64,000 bases of DNA. Origin: an uncultured Kocuria sp. GTDB lineage: Bacteria; Actinomycetota; Actinomycetes; Actinomycetales; Micrococcaceae. The first letter of the stretch is position 1. Each line of letters starts with the position of its first letter. Positions 25,933 to 35,631 of this stretch are shown here, one piece after another. Position numbers and translations under genes: made by a program. The DNA is taken from assembly GCF_947500125.1 (NCBI RefSeq), contig NZ_CANMRA010000007.1, positions 62,001 through 126,000 of the forward strand, written 5' to 3'. The notes under the pieces were generated by a model. The model was not told where the DNA came from. It was given only the letters and a program-made list of their open reading frames with translations, and did not search any database.

Positions 25933-28089
25933 TCAGCCGGGCCGCGAGGTGCCGTTGCGGCCCTCGAGCACGTCGTCGTCGGGCTCCTCGAACTCGTCCG
26001 TGTCGTAGTCCCGCGCCACCTCGCGCATGAACCGCTGCCACTGGCCGCCGGCGTAGGTGGAGCCGTCCACCCAGTCGTCGCCGGTGGTGCGCTCGCCGCC
26101 GATGGACAGCCCGTTCAGGGAGCGGGAGCCGAACTCGTAGTTGCCCACCCACGAGGCGGTGGCCAGGCCCTGGGTGTAGCCGACCATCCAGGTCTGGGTC
26201 GAGTTGTCCGTGGTGCCCGTCTTGGCCGCGGAGGCGCCCGGCAGGCCGATCTCCCGCTGCCAGCCCGAGCCGCGGATCAGGGTCTGGTTGAGCGCGAAGT
26301 TCACGCCGTCGGCCACGTCCTCGCTGATGACGCGCTCGCAGGACGTCTCGGGGATGTCGTACTCCTTGCCCGTGTAGTCCACGACCCGCTCGAGGGCGCG
26401 CGGCTCGCACATCTCGCCGCGGTTGGCGAACGCGGAGTAGGCCCGGGCCATGGTCATGGGGGAGATGTCCACGGAGCCGCCCAGCAGGGACGAGAGGACC
26501 GTGGTGTCCACGGGCTCGCCGTTCTTGCCGTTGACGATGCCCAGCGACTCGGAGATCTCCCCGATGTCGCACAGGTCGAGGTCCTCCGCCATCGCGTAGA
26601 TCGCGGTGTTGATCGAGTTGTACAGGCCGAAGTCGGCCTCCATCTCCCGGGTGTAGCCGGGCTCGGCGTTCTGGATCTCGAACCCGTCGTTGTTCCGGCC
26701 GGGCTCGATCTTGTACCCGCGCTCGAGGCAGGACGCCTCCCACCGGTGGTCGGCGGGCCACTTCGTCTGAGAGGCGTCGATCTCGTCCTCGGCGCCGTTG
26801 CCGGCGTCGAGCCACGCGGCGTAGGTCAGCGGCTTGTAGGTCGAGCCGACCTGGAAGCCGCCGGCCCCGCCCATCCAGGAGTCCACGTTGAAGTTGTACG
26901 TGGTGTTGGAGTCGCCCTCCGCGGTGGAGTAGTAGGTGTTCTGCGCCATCGCCACGATGTCCCCGTTGGAGGGCTCGAGGGACACGAGCGCGGTGGAGAC
27001 GTTGTCCGGGTTGTCGTCCCGCGGCTGGGTCTCGTTGACCGACTCCTCGGCCGCGCGCTGGGCCTCGATGTCGAGCGTGGTGGTGATGGTGAGCCCGCCG
27101 AGCTGGAGGGTCTTGAGCCGCTCCTCGGGGGTCTCGCCGAAGGCCGAGTCCTGGAGGATGGAGTTCTCCACGTAGTCGCAGAAGTACGGGGCGATCTCGG
27201 CGGCCGTGCACCCGGAGTTCGTGGGGTTGAGGTCCACCTCGATGGGCTCGGCGGCCGCGGCCGCGTGCTCCTCCTGGGTGATCGCGCCGGTGGTCAGCAT
27301 CGTGTCCAGCACGATGTTGCGCCGTTCCGTGGCGGCCTCCGGGTTGGCGGCGGGGTCGTAGTAGTTGGGGGACTGCACCATCCCGGCCAGCACGGCGGAC
27401 TGGGAGACGCTCAGCTCGGACGCGGGGATGCCCCAGTAGTACTGGGCGGCCGCCTCCACGCCGTAGTTCTGCCCGCCGAAGAGCACCATGTTGAGGTAGC
27501 CCTCGAGGATCTGGTCCTTGCTCAGCTCCTGCTCCATGGACAGGGCGAGCTTGATCTCCTTGATCTTGTCCGTGTAGCCCTTGTCGGCGCCGATGGTGGT
27601 GGCCTCCTCGCCGGCCCGGACCTGGGAGTCGATGAGCAGGTTGTTCACGTACTGCTGCGTGATGGTCGAGGCTCCCTGGCGGGCATCCGGACGGATGATG
27701 TTGTTGCCCAGGGCGCGCAGGATGCCGCCGAGGTCCACACCGCCGTGCTCGTAGAAGTCGCGGTCCTCGATCGCGAGGATCGCGGCCTCCATGTGCGGGG
27801 AGATCTCGTCCAGGCCCACGGGGGTGCGGTTCTGCGCGTAGAACGTGGCGATCTCCGTCCCGTCCCGGGACACCACGGTGGAGGCGCGCGACATCGGCCC
27901 CGCCTCCATCTGGGCCGGGAGGTCCTTGAACCACCCGATGGAGGCATTCGCGGCGAGGCCCGTGGCGGCTGCGGGGGGGACCAGGAGACCGGCGGCCACG
28001 ATGCCGGCAACGATGCTCGTGGCGATGAACGCCACGATGTTGCCCAGGGCCGACGGTGCCTGCGCGGCGGGGTTCTTGCGGGAAGCCAT
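25933..28089 (-). CDS. Class A penicillin-binding protein (bifunctional transglycosylase/transpeptidase)
   Basis: Peptidoglycan synthase of 718 residues. It has a short cytoplasmic tail, one membrane helix (about 15-45), a GT51 domain with AILAIEDRDFYEHGG and GASTITQQYVNNL, and a transpeptidase domain. The active-site Ser is near residue 415 in GSTYKPL and the KTG motif near 624 in AAKTGTTD. No PASTA or long C-terminal extension is present; the end is an acidic tail. The start ATG sits next to a divergent DUF4177 gene. Confidence 0.93.
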   Translation of the reverse strand: MASRKNPAAQAPSALGNIVAFIATSIVAGIVAAGLLVPPAAATGLAANASIGWFKDLPAQMEAGPMSRASTVVSRDGTEIATFYAQNRTPVGLDEISPHMEAAILAIEDRDFYEHGGVDLGGILRALGNNIIRPDARQGASTITQQYVNNLLIDSQVRAGEEATTIGADKGYTDKIKEIKLALSMEQELSKDQILEGYLNMVLFGGQNYGVEAAAQYYWGIPASELSVSQSAVLAGMVQSPNYYDPAANPEAATERRNIVLDTMLTTGAITQEEHAAAAAEPIEVDLNPTNSGCTAAEIAPYFCDYVENSILQDSAFGETPEERLKTLQLGGLTITTTLDIEAQRAAEESVNETQPRDDNPDNVSTALVSLEPSNGDIVAMAQNTYYSTAEGDSNTTYNFNVDSWMGGAGGFQVGSTYKPLTYAAWLDAGNGAEDEIDASQTKWPADHRWEASCLERGYKIEPGRNNDGFEIQNAEPGYTREMEADFGLYNSINTAIYAMAEDLDLCDIGEISESLGIVNGKNGEPVDTTVLSSLLGGSVDISPMTMARAYSAFANRGEMCEPRALERVVDYTGKEYDIPETSCERVISEDVADGVNFALNQTLIRGSGWQREIGLPGASAAKTGTTDNSTQTWMVGYTQGLATASWVGNYEFGSRSLNGLSIGGERTTGDDWVDGSTYAGGQWQRFMREVARDYDTDEFEEPDDDVLEGRNGTSRPG

Positions 28090-28180
28090 TGGGACAGTCT
28101 ACAAGTGCGAACCTGGTCGCGACCGGTGTGCCACCCGTCACGGCGGAGCGCGTCCCGGCGTTCGTGGCTACGCTGGGGCC

Positions 28181-28375
28181 ATGACTACCTGGGAATACGC
28201 CACCGTGCCGCTCATGATCCACGCGACCAAGCAGATCCTCGACAACTGGGGCGACGACGGGTGGGAGCTCGTCACCGTGCTGCCCGGCTCCACCCCCGCC
28301 GACGTCCCGGCGGGCAACGTGAACGCGCCCGTCCAGACCAACCCCATCGCCTACTTCAAGCGCCCCAAGGGCTGA
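28181..28375 (+). CDS. DUF4177-family small protein
   Basis: A 64-residue protein, MTTWEYATVPL then LDNWGDDGWELVTV, the hallmark of the DUF4177 family in which an aromatic start and a GWELV motif pack in a small fold. Function unknown. In many actinobacteria it sits, as here, between a class A PBP and a RidA protein. GTG and ATG alternatives upstream lack support. Confidence 0.85.
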   Translation: MTTWEYATVPLMIHATKQILDNWGDDGWELVTVLPGSTPADVPAGNVNAPVQTNPIAYFKRPKG

Positions 28376-28416
28376 CGGCCGGACGCCGCCGCCCCCGAGA
28401 ACCCCGGAGGACTTCC

Positions 28417-28902
28417 ATGCGCAACGGCTCCGCCGTCGAATCCCGCATCGCCGAGCTCGGCCTCGAGCTCCCGGCCGTCGCGGCCCCCGTGGCCGCCTAC
28501 GTGCCCGCCGTGGTCACCGGCTCGTGGGTGCACACCTCGGGCCAGCTGCCCTTCGTGGAGGGGCAGCTGCCCGCCACCGGGAAGGTGTCCGCCTCCGGGG
28601 CCGCGGGCACCGTCTCCCCCGAGGAGGCCCACGAGCTCGCGGCCCGCGCCGCCCTCAACGCCGTGGCCGCGGTCAAGGAGGCCGTCGGGGACCTGGACCG
28701 GGTGGTCCGGGTCGTCAAGGTCGTCGGCTTCGTCGCCTCCGACCCGGGCTTCACCGGCCAGCCCGGCGTGATCAACGGCGCCTCCGAGCTGCTGGGCCGC
28801 ATCTTCGGCGACGCGGGCGTGCACGCCCGCTCGGCGGTGGGCGTCGCGGTCCTGCCGCTCGACGCGCCGGTCGAGGTGGAGCTCGTTGCCGAGTTCCGCT
28901 GA
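28417..28902 (+). CDS. RidA-family protein (YjgF/YER057c/UK114)
   Basis: A 161-residue member of the family that hydrolyses reactive enamine/imine intermediates. The catalytic Arg is in HARSAVGV near the C-terminus, and the trimer-core motifs VHTSGQLPF and RVVRVVKVVGFVAS are clear. GGAGG precedes ATG 28417. The TTG start of the NUDIX gene lies inside its last codons (28886), indicating coupling. Confidence 0.92.
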   Translation: MRNGSAVESRIAELGLELPAVAAPVAAYVPAVVTGSWVHTSGQLPFVEGQLPATGKVSASGAAGTVSPEEAHELAARAALNAVAAVKEAVGDLDRVVRVVKVVGFVASDPGFTGQPGVINGASELLGRIFGDAGVHARSAVGVAVLPLDAPVEVELVAEFR

Positions 28903-29812
28903 GCCGCCGGTCCCGTCCCCGCGGACGGGCCGCCCGCCGGCCGTGCGCTGGTTCGAGATCCCTGAGGGCCAGCGCGAGGCCGCGCAGGCGTGGCTCGAGC
29001 GCGGCGCGGGCATTCCGGGCAGCGCCCCGTCACCCGCCGCCGCGGTGGTGTTCGTGCGGGACGGCGACCACGGCGTGGAGACCTATCTCACCTACCGGCC
29101 CGGCAACTCCCCGCTGGGCACCGTCGGGTTCCCCGGCGGCACCCTCGAGCCCCACGACGACGACCCCCTCGACTGGACGGGCCCCAGCCCCTCGGACTGG
29201 GCGCGCAGGATCGGCGCCGAGGGCGACCTCGGCCGGGCGCGGCGCGCCGTGGTCGCCGCGGTCCGCAAGGCGTTCGAGGAGGCCGGCGTCCTGCTCGCCG
29301 GCGCGGACGCGATGAGCACCGTCGAATCGGTGGAGGGCGCCGAGTGGATGCGCTCCCGGGAGGCGCTCGCGCTGGGGGACGTGTCCCTCGCCCAGGTCCT
29401 GGGACGGCGCCGCCTCGTGCTGCGCTCCGACCTGCTCAAGCCCCTCGCCCACTGGGTCACCTCCGACTTCGCCCACCGCCGGTACGACATCCACTACTTC
29501 ACCGCGGTCGTCCCCGACGGGCAGGCCCCGTCGGTGCTGGAGTCCAAGGGCGTCTGGGGCCGGTGGGTGGACGCCGCGCAGGCCGTGGCCGACCCGCAGG
29601 GCAGCTGGCTCGGGGACCACGTGGGGCAGCAGGACACCGTGGGCCGCACGATCGACGACCTCTCCTCGCCGGGCGTCCAGTGCGTGCTCGAGTCCGTCGC
29701 CGAGTGCTCGTCGGCGATCGCCTTCCTCGCCAAGAAGCGGGCCGTGGTGGCCCGCAACCCGGTGCTCGAGGTGCGCGAGGGCCGGCCCGTGCTGCGCCTC
29801 GACCTGTCCTGA
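28886..29812 (+). CDS. NUDIX-fold hydrolase, divergent Nudix box
   Basis: A 308-residue NUDIX protein. GFPGGTLEP and the later VVAAVRKAFEEAGVLL form the Nudix box, but the usual RE of the REUxEE core reads RK, with a long insert between the glycine and the helix. So activity is uncertain; some relatives with altered boxes are regulators. I take the TTG at 28886 because GGTGGAG lies just before it; GTG 28943 is the alternative and would shorten the protein by 19 residues. It ends before the terminator at 29893-29930. Confidence 0.8.
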   Translation: MPSSAEPPVPSPRTGRPPAVRWFEIPEGQREAAQAWLERGAGIPGSAPSPAAAVVFVRDGDHGVETYLTYRPGNSPLGTVGFPGGTLEPHDDDPLDWTGPSPSDWARRIGAEGDLGRARRAVVAAVRKAFEEAGVLLAGADAMSTVESVEGAEWMRSREALALGDVSLAQVLGRRRLVLRSDLLKPLAHWVTSDFAHRRYDIHYFTAVVPDGQAPSVLESKGVWGRWVDAAQAVADPQGSWLGDHVGQQDTVGRTIDDLSSPGVQCVLESVAECSSAIAFLAKKRAVVARNPVLEVREGRPVLRLDLS

Positions 29813-29892
29813 GCCGCCCCGGCCGCGGAGCTTCGGAGCAGGTGCTGGGCCCCGGGGCAGATGCGGGACCGCCGCGCCCGGACGGGGCACGG

Positions 29893-29930
29893 CAACGGCC
29901 CGGTCACCCGCGAGGGCGACCGGACCGTTG
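29893..29930. terminator. Bidirectional terminator between NUDIX and crp genes
   Basis: A 17-bp stem with two G-T-type mismatches, from CAACGGCCCGGTCACCC to GGGCGACCGGACCGTTG, around the loop GCGA. It lies between two convergent genes and could serve both. Confidence 0.8.
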
Positions 29931-29944
29931 CGGTGGGGCAGGGG

Positions 29945-30622
29945 TCAGCGGCTGCGCTGCTTGAGCCGCTGCAGGTCCAGGATCACCACGGCGCGCGCCT
30001 CGAGCCGGATCCAGCCGCGCTGGACGAACTCGGCCAGCGCCTTGTTCACGGTCTCGCGGGAGGCGCCGACGAGCTGCGCCAGCTCCTCCTGGGTCAGCTC
30101 GTGCGCCACGAGGATGCCGTCCGTGGCGGGCCGGCCGAACCGGTCGGCCAGGTCCAGGAGCGCCTTGGCCACGCGGCCGGGCACGTCGGAGAAGACCAGA
30201 TCGGCGAGGCTCTCGTTGGTGCGCCGCAGCCGGCGGGCCAGGGCCTGCAGCAGCTGCGCGGAGACGTCGGGGGAGCGCTCGATGACCTTCTTGAGGTTCT
30301 CGTGCTTGAGCCCGGCCATGCGCGTCTCGGACACGGCGGTCGCGGACGTGGACCGCGGGCTCGGGTCGAACAGGGCCATCTCGCCGAACAGCTCGCCCGG
30401 GCCCATGATCGCCACGAGGCTCTCGCGGCCGTCCGGGGCGGTGCGGCCGAGCTTGATCTTGCCCGAGATGATGAAGTAGAGCTGGTCACCCGGATCGCCC
30501 TCGTGGAACAGCGTGGAGCCGCGCGAGAGGTCGACCTCGGTGAGCTCCTCGGTGAGGGCGGCGAACGCCTGGTCGTCCAGGGACGCGAACAGGGGAGCGC
30601 GGCGGAGGACGTCGATATCCAT
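29945..30622 (-). CDS. Crp/Fnr-family regulator (GlxR/Crp-like)
   Basis: A 225-residue cAMP-receptor-type regulator. The cNMP-binding domain (about 1-125) contains the phosphate-binding cassette GELFGEMALFDPSPRSTSA, which holds the Arg expected for nucleotide binding. The Crp-type HTH near 170-195 reads LTQEELAQLVGASRETVNKAL. The length and motifs match the global regulator Crp/GlxR of actinobacteria. AGGAGA precedes the ATG. A dyad at 30683-30708 in its promoter may be an operator. Confidence 0.93.
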   Translation of the reverse strand: MDIDVLRRAPLFASLDDQAFAALTEELTEVDLSRGSTLFHEGDPGDQLYFIISGKIKLGRTAPDGRESLVAIMGPGELFGEMALFDPSPRSTSATAVSETRMAGLKHENLKKVIERSPDVSAQLLQALARRLRRTNESLADLVFSDVPGRVAKALLDLADRFGRPATDGILVAHELTQEELAQLVGASRETVNKALAEFVQRGWIRLEARAVVILDLQRLKQRSR

Positions 30623-30682
30623 GGTTCTCCTCAAGATGTGCCGCCGCCGGGCTGTGGCCCGCGGCGGCCGATGTCAGCGGGA

Positions 30683-30708
30683 GTCGCTCGCACCTGTGTG
30701 TGAGCGAC
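30683..30708. promoter_or_regulatory. 26-bp dyad between crp and marP
   Basis: Arms GTCGCTCGCAC and GTGTGAGCGAC differ by one base and flank CTGT. The arm contains GTGTGA, near to the TGTGA half-site of Crp/GlxR. A site here could autoregulate crp and control the divergent protease gene. Confidence 0.45.
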
Positions 30709-30876
30709 CTAACGTACCTGACGTTCACTGTAGTGTCTCCGGCGCGCGATTCCCAAGGACGGGCGTGGCGGGCCGGGGTGCGGCGACAGGAACGCCCCAC
30801 GAATCTCACAGCCGCGCTCCCTATGCTGGGGCTCGCTCCCCGGCTGCCGGCCCCACAGAACTCGCAGAGGAACCCG

Positions 30877-32040
30877 ATGTCTCCGTCCTTCAACCTGCTC
30901 GACGTCCTGCTGGCCGTGGTGCTGCTGGGCTACCTCTTCTACGGGTTCAGCCGCGGCTTCTTCAACTCCCTGTTCTCCCTGGCCGGGCTCGTGCTCGGCG
31001 GCGTGGCGGCGTTCTCGGCCGCCCCGTGGGTCAGCGCGCAGGTGGACCCGCAGTACCGGGTGGGCGCCGTGCTCGTCACCGTGATCGTCCTGCTCGTGGT
31101 GGGTCAGATGCTGGGCGGGCTGGTGGGGCGCGCCCTGTCGGCGGTGACCGAGCGGATGCGCCTGGGCGCGCTCAACCGGATCGCGGGGGCGGCCCTCGAC
31201 GTCGCCGTCGCCGCGCTCGTGCTCTCGCTGCTCGGCTCGCTCGTCGGCCAGCTGGGCATCCCCACCCTCTCCCAGCAGGTGGCGTCCTCCACGGTGCTGC
31301 GCACGATCGACGAGCACACCCCCGGGCCCGTGCGCGAGGCCGTGACCGAGGCGCGGGACGCCGTGGGCGGCGCCACCGGGATCCGTCAGCTGGACGCCCT
31401 GCTGTTCCCCGCCGAGGAGGCCCCCGACGAGAGCGTGAGCACGCCCGCCCTCCAGGAGGCCGGGCAGTCCGTGGTGCAGGTCTACGGCATGGCGGTGGAG
31501 TGCCGCCAGAACCAGACGGGCTCGGGCTTCGTGACCGCGGCCGGGCAGGTGGTGACCAACGCCCACGTGGTCGCCGGGGTGGGCGAGCCGGTGGTGCAGA
31601 CCCGGGACGGCCAGGTGCACTCCGCCGACGTGGTGCACTACGACCCGGCCACCGACCTCGCCGTCCTCTCCGCGCCGTCCCTGCCGCTGGGCGCCCTGGC
31701 GCTCGGGGAGGACCCCGCGGCCGGGGACCTCGTCGCCTTCATGGGCTACCCGCTGGGCGGGCCGTTCGCCGCCGGGCCCGCCACCGTGCAGGGCACGGCC
31801 CTCGCGCCCGTGCAGGGGACGGGCGGGACCATGGAGATCATCCAGCTGGCCGGACAGGTCCAGCAGGGCAACTCCGGGGGGCCGCTCGTGGCGCAGGACG
31901 GCTCCGTCGTCGGCGTCGTCTTCGCCAAGGCCCTCGAGGGGCAGGTCGGCTACGCCCTGACCCTGGACGAGCTGCGCGGGGCGCTCGACGCCACCGGCGG
32001 CAGCACCCGAGCCGTGGACTCCGGCTCCTGCGCGGCCTGA
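30877..32040 (+). CDS. marP: MarP-family membrane serine protease
   Basis: A 387-residue protein with four N-terminal helices of the colicin V production type (about 5-165) followed by a periplasm-facing trypsin-like protease. The triad is visible: His in NAHVVAG, Asp in DPATDLAVL, Ser in QGNSGGPL. A Cys in the protease (VECRQNQTGSGF) and one at the C-terminus (GSCAA) could pair. In Mycobacterium tuberculosis MarP guards against acid stress by processing peptidoglycan hydrolase RipA; the same role here is inference. AGAGGA precedes the ATG at 30877; the longer frame upstream crosses the crp promoter. Confidence 0.92.
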   Translation: MSPSFNLLDVLLAVVLLGYLFYGFSRGFFNSLFSLAGLVLGGVAAFSAAPWVSAQVDPQYRVGAVLVTVIVLLVVGQMLGGLVGRALSAVTERMRLGALNRIAGAALDVAVAALVLSLLGSLVGQLGIPTLSQQVASSTVLRTIDEHTPGPVREAVTEARDAVGGATGIRQLDALLFPAEEAPDESVSTPALQEAGQSVVQVYGMAVECRQNQTGSGFVTAAGQVVTNAHVVAGVGEPVVQTRDGQVHSADVVHYDPATDLAVLSAPSLPLGALALGEDPAAGDLVAFMGYPLGGPFAAGPATVQGTALAPVQGTGGTMEIIQLAGQVQQGNSGGPLVAQDGSVVGVVFAKALEGQVGYALTLDELRGALDATGGSTRAVDSGSCAA

Positions 32041-32044
32041 GGAG

Positions 32045-32494
32045 CTAGCCCTCCAGGGTCCGCAGCAGGTGCTCGACGGCCATCTCGTAGCTGAAGGCGC
32101 CCGCCCCGGCGATGACGGCGTCGGCCTGCAGGGACACGTAGGAGGTGTGCCGGAACGACTCGCGCCGGTGCACGTTGGACAGGTGCACCTCGACCACGGG
32201 CAGCTCCGCGGCCTCGAGCGCGTCGTGGATCGCGATCGAGTAGTGGGTGAACGCCGCGGGGTTGATGATGATCGCCGCGCCCTCGGTGCGGGCCTCCTGG
32301 ATCCTGTCCACCAGGACGCCCTCGTGGTTGGACTGGTGGAACTCGACGTCCCACCCGCCCGCGGCGGCCCGGGCGCGCACGGCCTCCTCGATGTCCGCGA
32401 GCGTCGTGGTGCCGTACACCTCCGGGCGCCGGGTGCCGAGCAGGTTGAGGTTGGGGCCGTTGAGGACGTAGATCGGTCTGCGCGTGGTGGTCAT
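32045..32494 (-). CDS. aroQ: Type II 3-dehydroquinate dehydratase
   Basis: Shikimate-pathway enzyme that dehydrates 3-dehydroquinate to 3-dehydroshikimate. It has 149 residues, the normal length. The N-terminal block [17 protein letters not shown] includes the catalytic Arg and Tyr (Y27); NPAAFTHYS and [15 protein letters not shown] carry the remaining active-site residues. It faces marP with only four bases between the stops and stands alone from other aro genes. Confidence 0.97.
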   Translation of the reverse strand: MTTTRRPIYVLNGPNLNLLGTRRPEVYGTTTLADIEEAVRARAAAGGWDVEFHQSNHEGVLVDRIQEARTEGAAIIINPAAFTHYSIAIHDALEAAELPVVEVHLSNVHRRESFRHTSYVSLQADAVIAGAGAFSYEMAVEHLLRTLEG

Positions 32495-32543
32495 GCCCGC
32501 ATCCTCTCATCCACGGACCGCGCCGGCCCGGGATCCCCGGACG

Positions 32544-32586
32544 CCGCAGCGCCCCCTCGCGCGGCAGGGGCGAGGGGGCGCTGCGG
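32544..32586 (-). terminator. Terminator of the acs gene
   Basis: A perfect 16-bp stem (CCGCAGCGCCCCCTCG and complement) with an 11-base loop, just beyond the acs stop on the minus strand. Confidence 0.8.
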
Positions 32587-32602
32587 AGCTACAGGGCGCG
32601 GA

Positions 32603-34552
32603 CTACTTGGCGAGCGAGTCCACGATCTGCTGCATCACGGTCTGGTCCGCGAGGGTCGAGACGTCGCCGACCTCGCGGTCCTCCGCCACGTCCTTGAGCA
32701 GCCGGCGCATGATCTTCCCGGACCGGGTCTTGGGCAGCTCGGGAACGATGAGCACCTTCTTGGGCTTGGCGATCGGGGAGATCTCCTTGCCCACGTGCCC
32801 GCGCATCTCCTCGGCCAGCTCGGTCTTGTCCCGGCCCTCGGCCTCGGCCTGGTCGGAGAGGATGACGAACGCGATCACGGCCTGGCCGGTGGTCTCGTCC
32901 GTGGCGCCCACCACCGCGGCCTCGGCCACGGACGGGTGGGAGACCAGGGCGGACTCGATCTCCGGGGTGGAGAGGCGGTGGCCGGAGACGTTCATGACGT
33001 CGTCGACACGGCCGAGGATCCACACGTCACCGTCGGCGTCGCGCTTGGCCCCGTCGCCGGCGAAGTACATCTCGCCGAAGCGGGACCAGTACGTGTCCAC
33101 GTAGCGGTCGTCGTCGCCCCAGATGGTGCGCAGCATCGCGGGCCACGGCTCGCGCAGCACGAGGAAGCCGGAGGTCTCGTTCGGCACGGGCTGCCCGCTG
33201 TCGTCCACGACGTCGACCTTGATGCCGGGCATCGGCACCTGGGCGGAGCCCGGCTTGGCGACCGTCACGCCCGGCAGCTGGGAGATCATGATGGCGCCGG
33301 TCTCGGTCTGCCACCACGTGTCGACGATCGGGCAGCGGCCACCGCCGATGACCCGGTGGAACCAGGTCCACGCCTCGGGGTTGATGGCCTCCCCCACGGT
33401 GCCGAGCACCCGCAGGGACGAGAGGTCGTACTCCGCCGGGATCTCCTCGCCCCACTTCATCATGGTGCGGATCGCGGTGGGGGAGGTGTACATGATCGAC
33501 ACCCTGTACTTCTGCACGATCTCCCAGAACCGGCCGCGGTGCGGGGAGTCCGGCGTGCCCTCGTAGATCACCTGGGTGGAGCCGTTGACCAGCGGCGCGT
33601 AGGCGACGTAGGAGTGGCCGGTGACCCACCCGACGTCGGCGGTGCACCAGTAGACGTCCGTCTCCGGCTTGAGGTCGAACACGTACTTGTGCGTGAACGC
33701 GCCCTGGGTGAGGTAGCCGCCCGTGGTGTGCATGATGCCCTTGGGCTTGCCGGTGGTCCCGGAGGTGTAGAGGATGAACAGCGGGTCCTCGGCGGCCTGC
33801 TCGGACGGGGTGTGCTCCGCGGAGGCGGCCTCCACGGCCTCGTGCCACCACACGTCCCGGCCCTCGGTCATCTCGATGTCGGCCTCGTTGCGGCGGACCA
33901 CGAGCACGTGCTCCACGGTGGAGCCGCCGCGGGACAGGGCGTCGTCCACGGCCGGCTTGAGCATGGAGGGCTTGCCGCGGCGGAAGGTCCCGTCCGCGGT
34001 GACCACGAGCTTCGCCTCGCCGTCCTCGACGCGCGAGAGCAGCGCGTCCGCGGAGAACCCGCCGAAGACCACGGAGTGGATAGCGCCGATGCGGGCGCAG
34101 GCCAGCATCGCGATGACCGCCTCGGCGATCATCGGCAGGTACAGGGCCACACGGTCGCCCTTGGCCACGCCGAGGCTCTCCATGGCGTTGGCGGCCTTGG
34201 ACACCTCGTCCTGGAGCTGGGCGTAGGTGTAGCTGCGGCTGTCGCCGGGCTCGCCCTCGAAGTGGATGGCCACCCGGTCCCCGTTGCCGGCCTCCACGTG
34301 GCGGTCCACGGCGTTGTAGCACGCGTTGAGGGTGCCGTCCTGGAACCACTTCGCGAACGGGGGGTTCGTCCAGTCGAGGACCTCGGTGAACTCCTTGTTC
34401 CAGGTCAGCAGCTCCCGCGCCTGGCGGCCCCAGAAGTCGACACCCTCCTCCTCCGCCTGCTGGTAGAGCTCCGCGGTGGCATTGGCCTGTGCCGCGAACT
34501 CGGGGCTCGGGGCAAAGGTCTTGGTCTCGACAGGCGTGGTCTCTGAAGCCAT
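32603..34552 (-). CDS. acs: Acetyl-CoA synthetase (acetate--CoA ligase)
   Basis: AMP-forming ligase of 649 residues, standard length. The P-loop is [11 protein letters not shown], the adenylate motifs include WWQTETGA, and the C-terminal [11 protein letters not shown] holds the Lys that is acetylated to turn the enzyme off. The ATG at 34552 has GAAGGGA before it. A TCACA half-site at 34620-34624 near CGTGTCACAGC could be part of a Crp-type site, fitting the cAMP control of acs known elsewhere, but the other half is poor. Confidence 0.97.
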   Translation of the reverse strand: MASETTPVETKTFAPSPEFAAQANATAELYQQAEEEGVDFWGRQARELLTWNKEFTEVLDWTNPPFAKWFQDGTLNACYNAVDRHVEAGNGDRVAIHFEGEPGDSRSYTYAQLQDEVSKAANAMESLGVAKGDRVALYLPMIAEAVIAMLACARIGAIHSVVFGGFSADALLSRVEDGEAKLVVTADGTFRRGKPSMLKPAVDDALSRGGSTVEHVLVVRRNEADIEMTEGRDVWWHEAVEAASAEHTPSEQAAEDPLFILYTSGTTGKPKGIMHTTGGYLTQGAFTHKYVFDLKPETDVYWCTADVGWVTGHSYVAYAPLVNGSTQVIYEGTPDSPHRGRFWEIVQKYRVSIMYTSPTAIRTMMKWGEEIPAEYDLSSLRVLGTVGEAINPEAWTWFHRVIGGGRCPIVDTWWQTETGAIMISQLPGVTVAKPGSAQVPMPGIKVDVVDDSGQPVPNETSGFLVLREPWPAMLRTIWGDDDRYVDTYWSRFGEMYFAGDGAKRDADGDVWILGRVDDVMNVSGHRLSTPEIESALVSHPSVAEAAVVGATDETTGQAVIAFVILSDQAEAEGRDKTELAEEMRGHVGKEISPIAKPKKVLIVPELPKTRSGKIMRRLLKDVAEDREVGDVSTLADQTVMQQIVDSLAK

Positions 34553-34726
34553 GTGGTCTTCCCTTCTCGTGGCACACCGCGCACGGACCCCCGATGGCAC
34601 CGGACGTCCGTGTCACAGCTCACATAGTGTCGATTTCACCCTAGACGATCGGTGCACCCGGTTCCACAGAGGCCACGCCGCGCCGAGTCACGGAAGCGCT
34701 CCGTGCGCGCCGCCTAGAATCGGGGC

Positions 34727-35602
34727 ATGGTCCCACCCGCTGTGCCCCGCCCGCCCGCCCACCTGCGCGTCGTGGACCCCGCGAAGGCGCGCGCCGGCGC
34801 CGCGCGCCGCCGCCGGACGGGCGCCCCGGAGTCCCCGCTGGCGCGCAAGCGGCGGGCCCGCCGGATCAACGCGGTGCTCGCCGAGGCGTACCCGTACGCG
34901 GTCGCCGAGCTGGACTTCCGCTCCCCGTACGAGCTGCTCGTGGCCACGGTGCTCTCCGCCCAGACGACGGACGTGCGCGTGAACGCGACGACGCCGCGCC
35001 TGTTCGCCGCCTGCCCCACGCCGCGGGCGCTGGCCGAGGCGGACGAGGCGGAGGTCCAGGAGATCATCCGCCCGCTCGGCTTCTACCGGGCCAAGACCCG
35101 GGCGATCCGGACGCTGGCGCAGAAGATCGTGGACGACCACGACGGCGAGGTGCCCGGGCGGTTGGAGGACCTCGTCACCCTGCCCGGGGTAGGCCGCAAG
35201 ACCGCCAACGTGGTGCTCGGCAACGCCTTCGGGATCCCCGGGCTCACCGTGGACACCCACTTCGGCCGGCTCGCCCGCCGCTTCGGCTGGACGGAGGAGG
35301 AGGACCCGGTCAAGGTCGAGCGGGACGTCGCCGCGCTGTTCGAGCCCCGCGACTGGACCGACCTGTCCCAGCGGCTCGTCTACCACGGGCGGCGCATCTG
35401 CCACTCCCGGCGTCCCGCGTGCGGCGTGTGCCCCGTCGCGGACCTGTGCCCGTCCTACGGCGAGGGACCCAAGGACACCGCCCAGGCGGCGGCGCTGCTC
35501 AAGTACGAGTTCGCCCCCGGCCGGGAGGAGCTGCTGGAGCTGTTCCTGGCCGGGCGGACCCGGGCCCAGCTGCAGGCCGACGGATGGCCCCTGAGCTCGT
35601 GA
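34727..35602 (+). CDS. nth: Endonuclease III (base-excision repair glycosylase/AP lyase)
   Basis: A 291-residue DNA glycosylase for oxidised pyrimidines. The helix-hairpin-helix motif LPGVGRKTANVVL gives catalytic Lys K158, and the VDTH motif gives D176, 18 residues on, as in the E. coli enzyme. The 4Fe-4S loop C-X6-C-X2-C-X5-C is intact (CHSRRPACGVCPVADLC). The N-terminus carries about 40 extra basic residues, and the C-terminus about 50 extra residues after the cluster. It is followed closely by the CoA-NUDIX gene. Confidence 0.95.
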   Translation: MVPPAVPRPPAHLRVVDPAKARAGAARRRRTGAPESPLARKRRARRINAVLAEAYPYAVAELDFRSPYELLVATVLSAQTTDVRVNATTPRLFAACPTPRALAEADEAEVQEIIRPLGFYRAKTRAIRTLAQKIVDDHDGEVPGRLEDLVTLPGVGRKTANVVLGNAFGIPGLTVDTHFGRLARRFGWTEEEDPVKVERDVAALFEPRDWTDLSQRLVYHGRRICHSRRPACGVCPVADLCPSYGEGPKDTAQAAALLKYEFAPGREELLELFLAGRTRAQLQADGWPLSS

Positions 35603-35631
35603 GCGGCACCGACCGGCGAGGAGGACGCACC

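Noticed and set aside
30700-30876. Upstream extension of MarP
   Set aside because: It would run through the divergent crp promoter dyad, and the membrane segment and ribosome site both point to ATG 30877.
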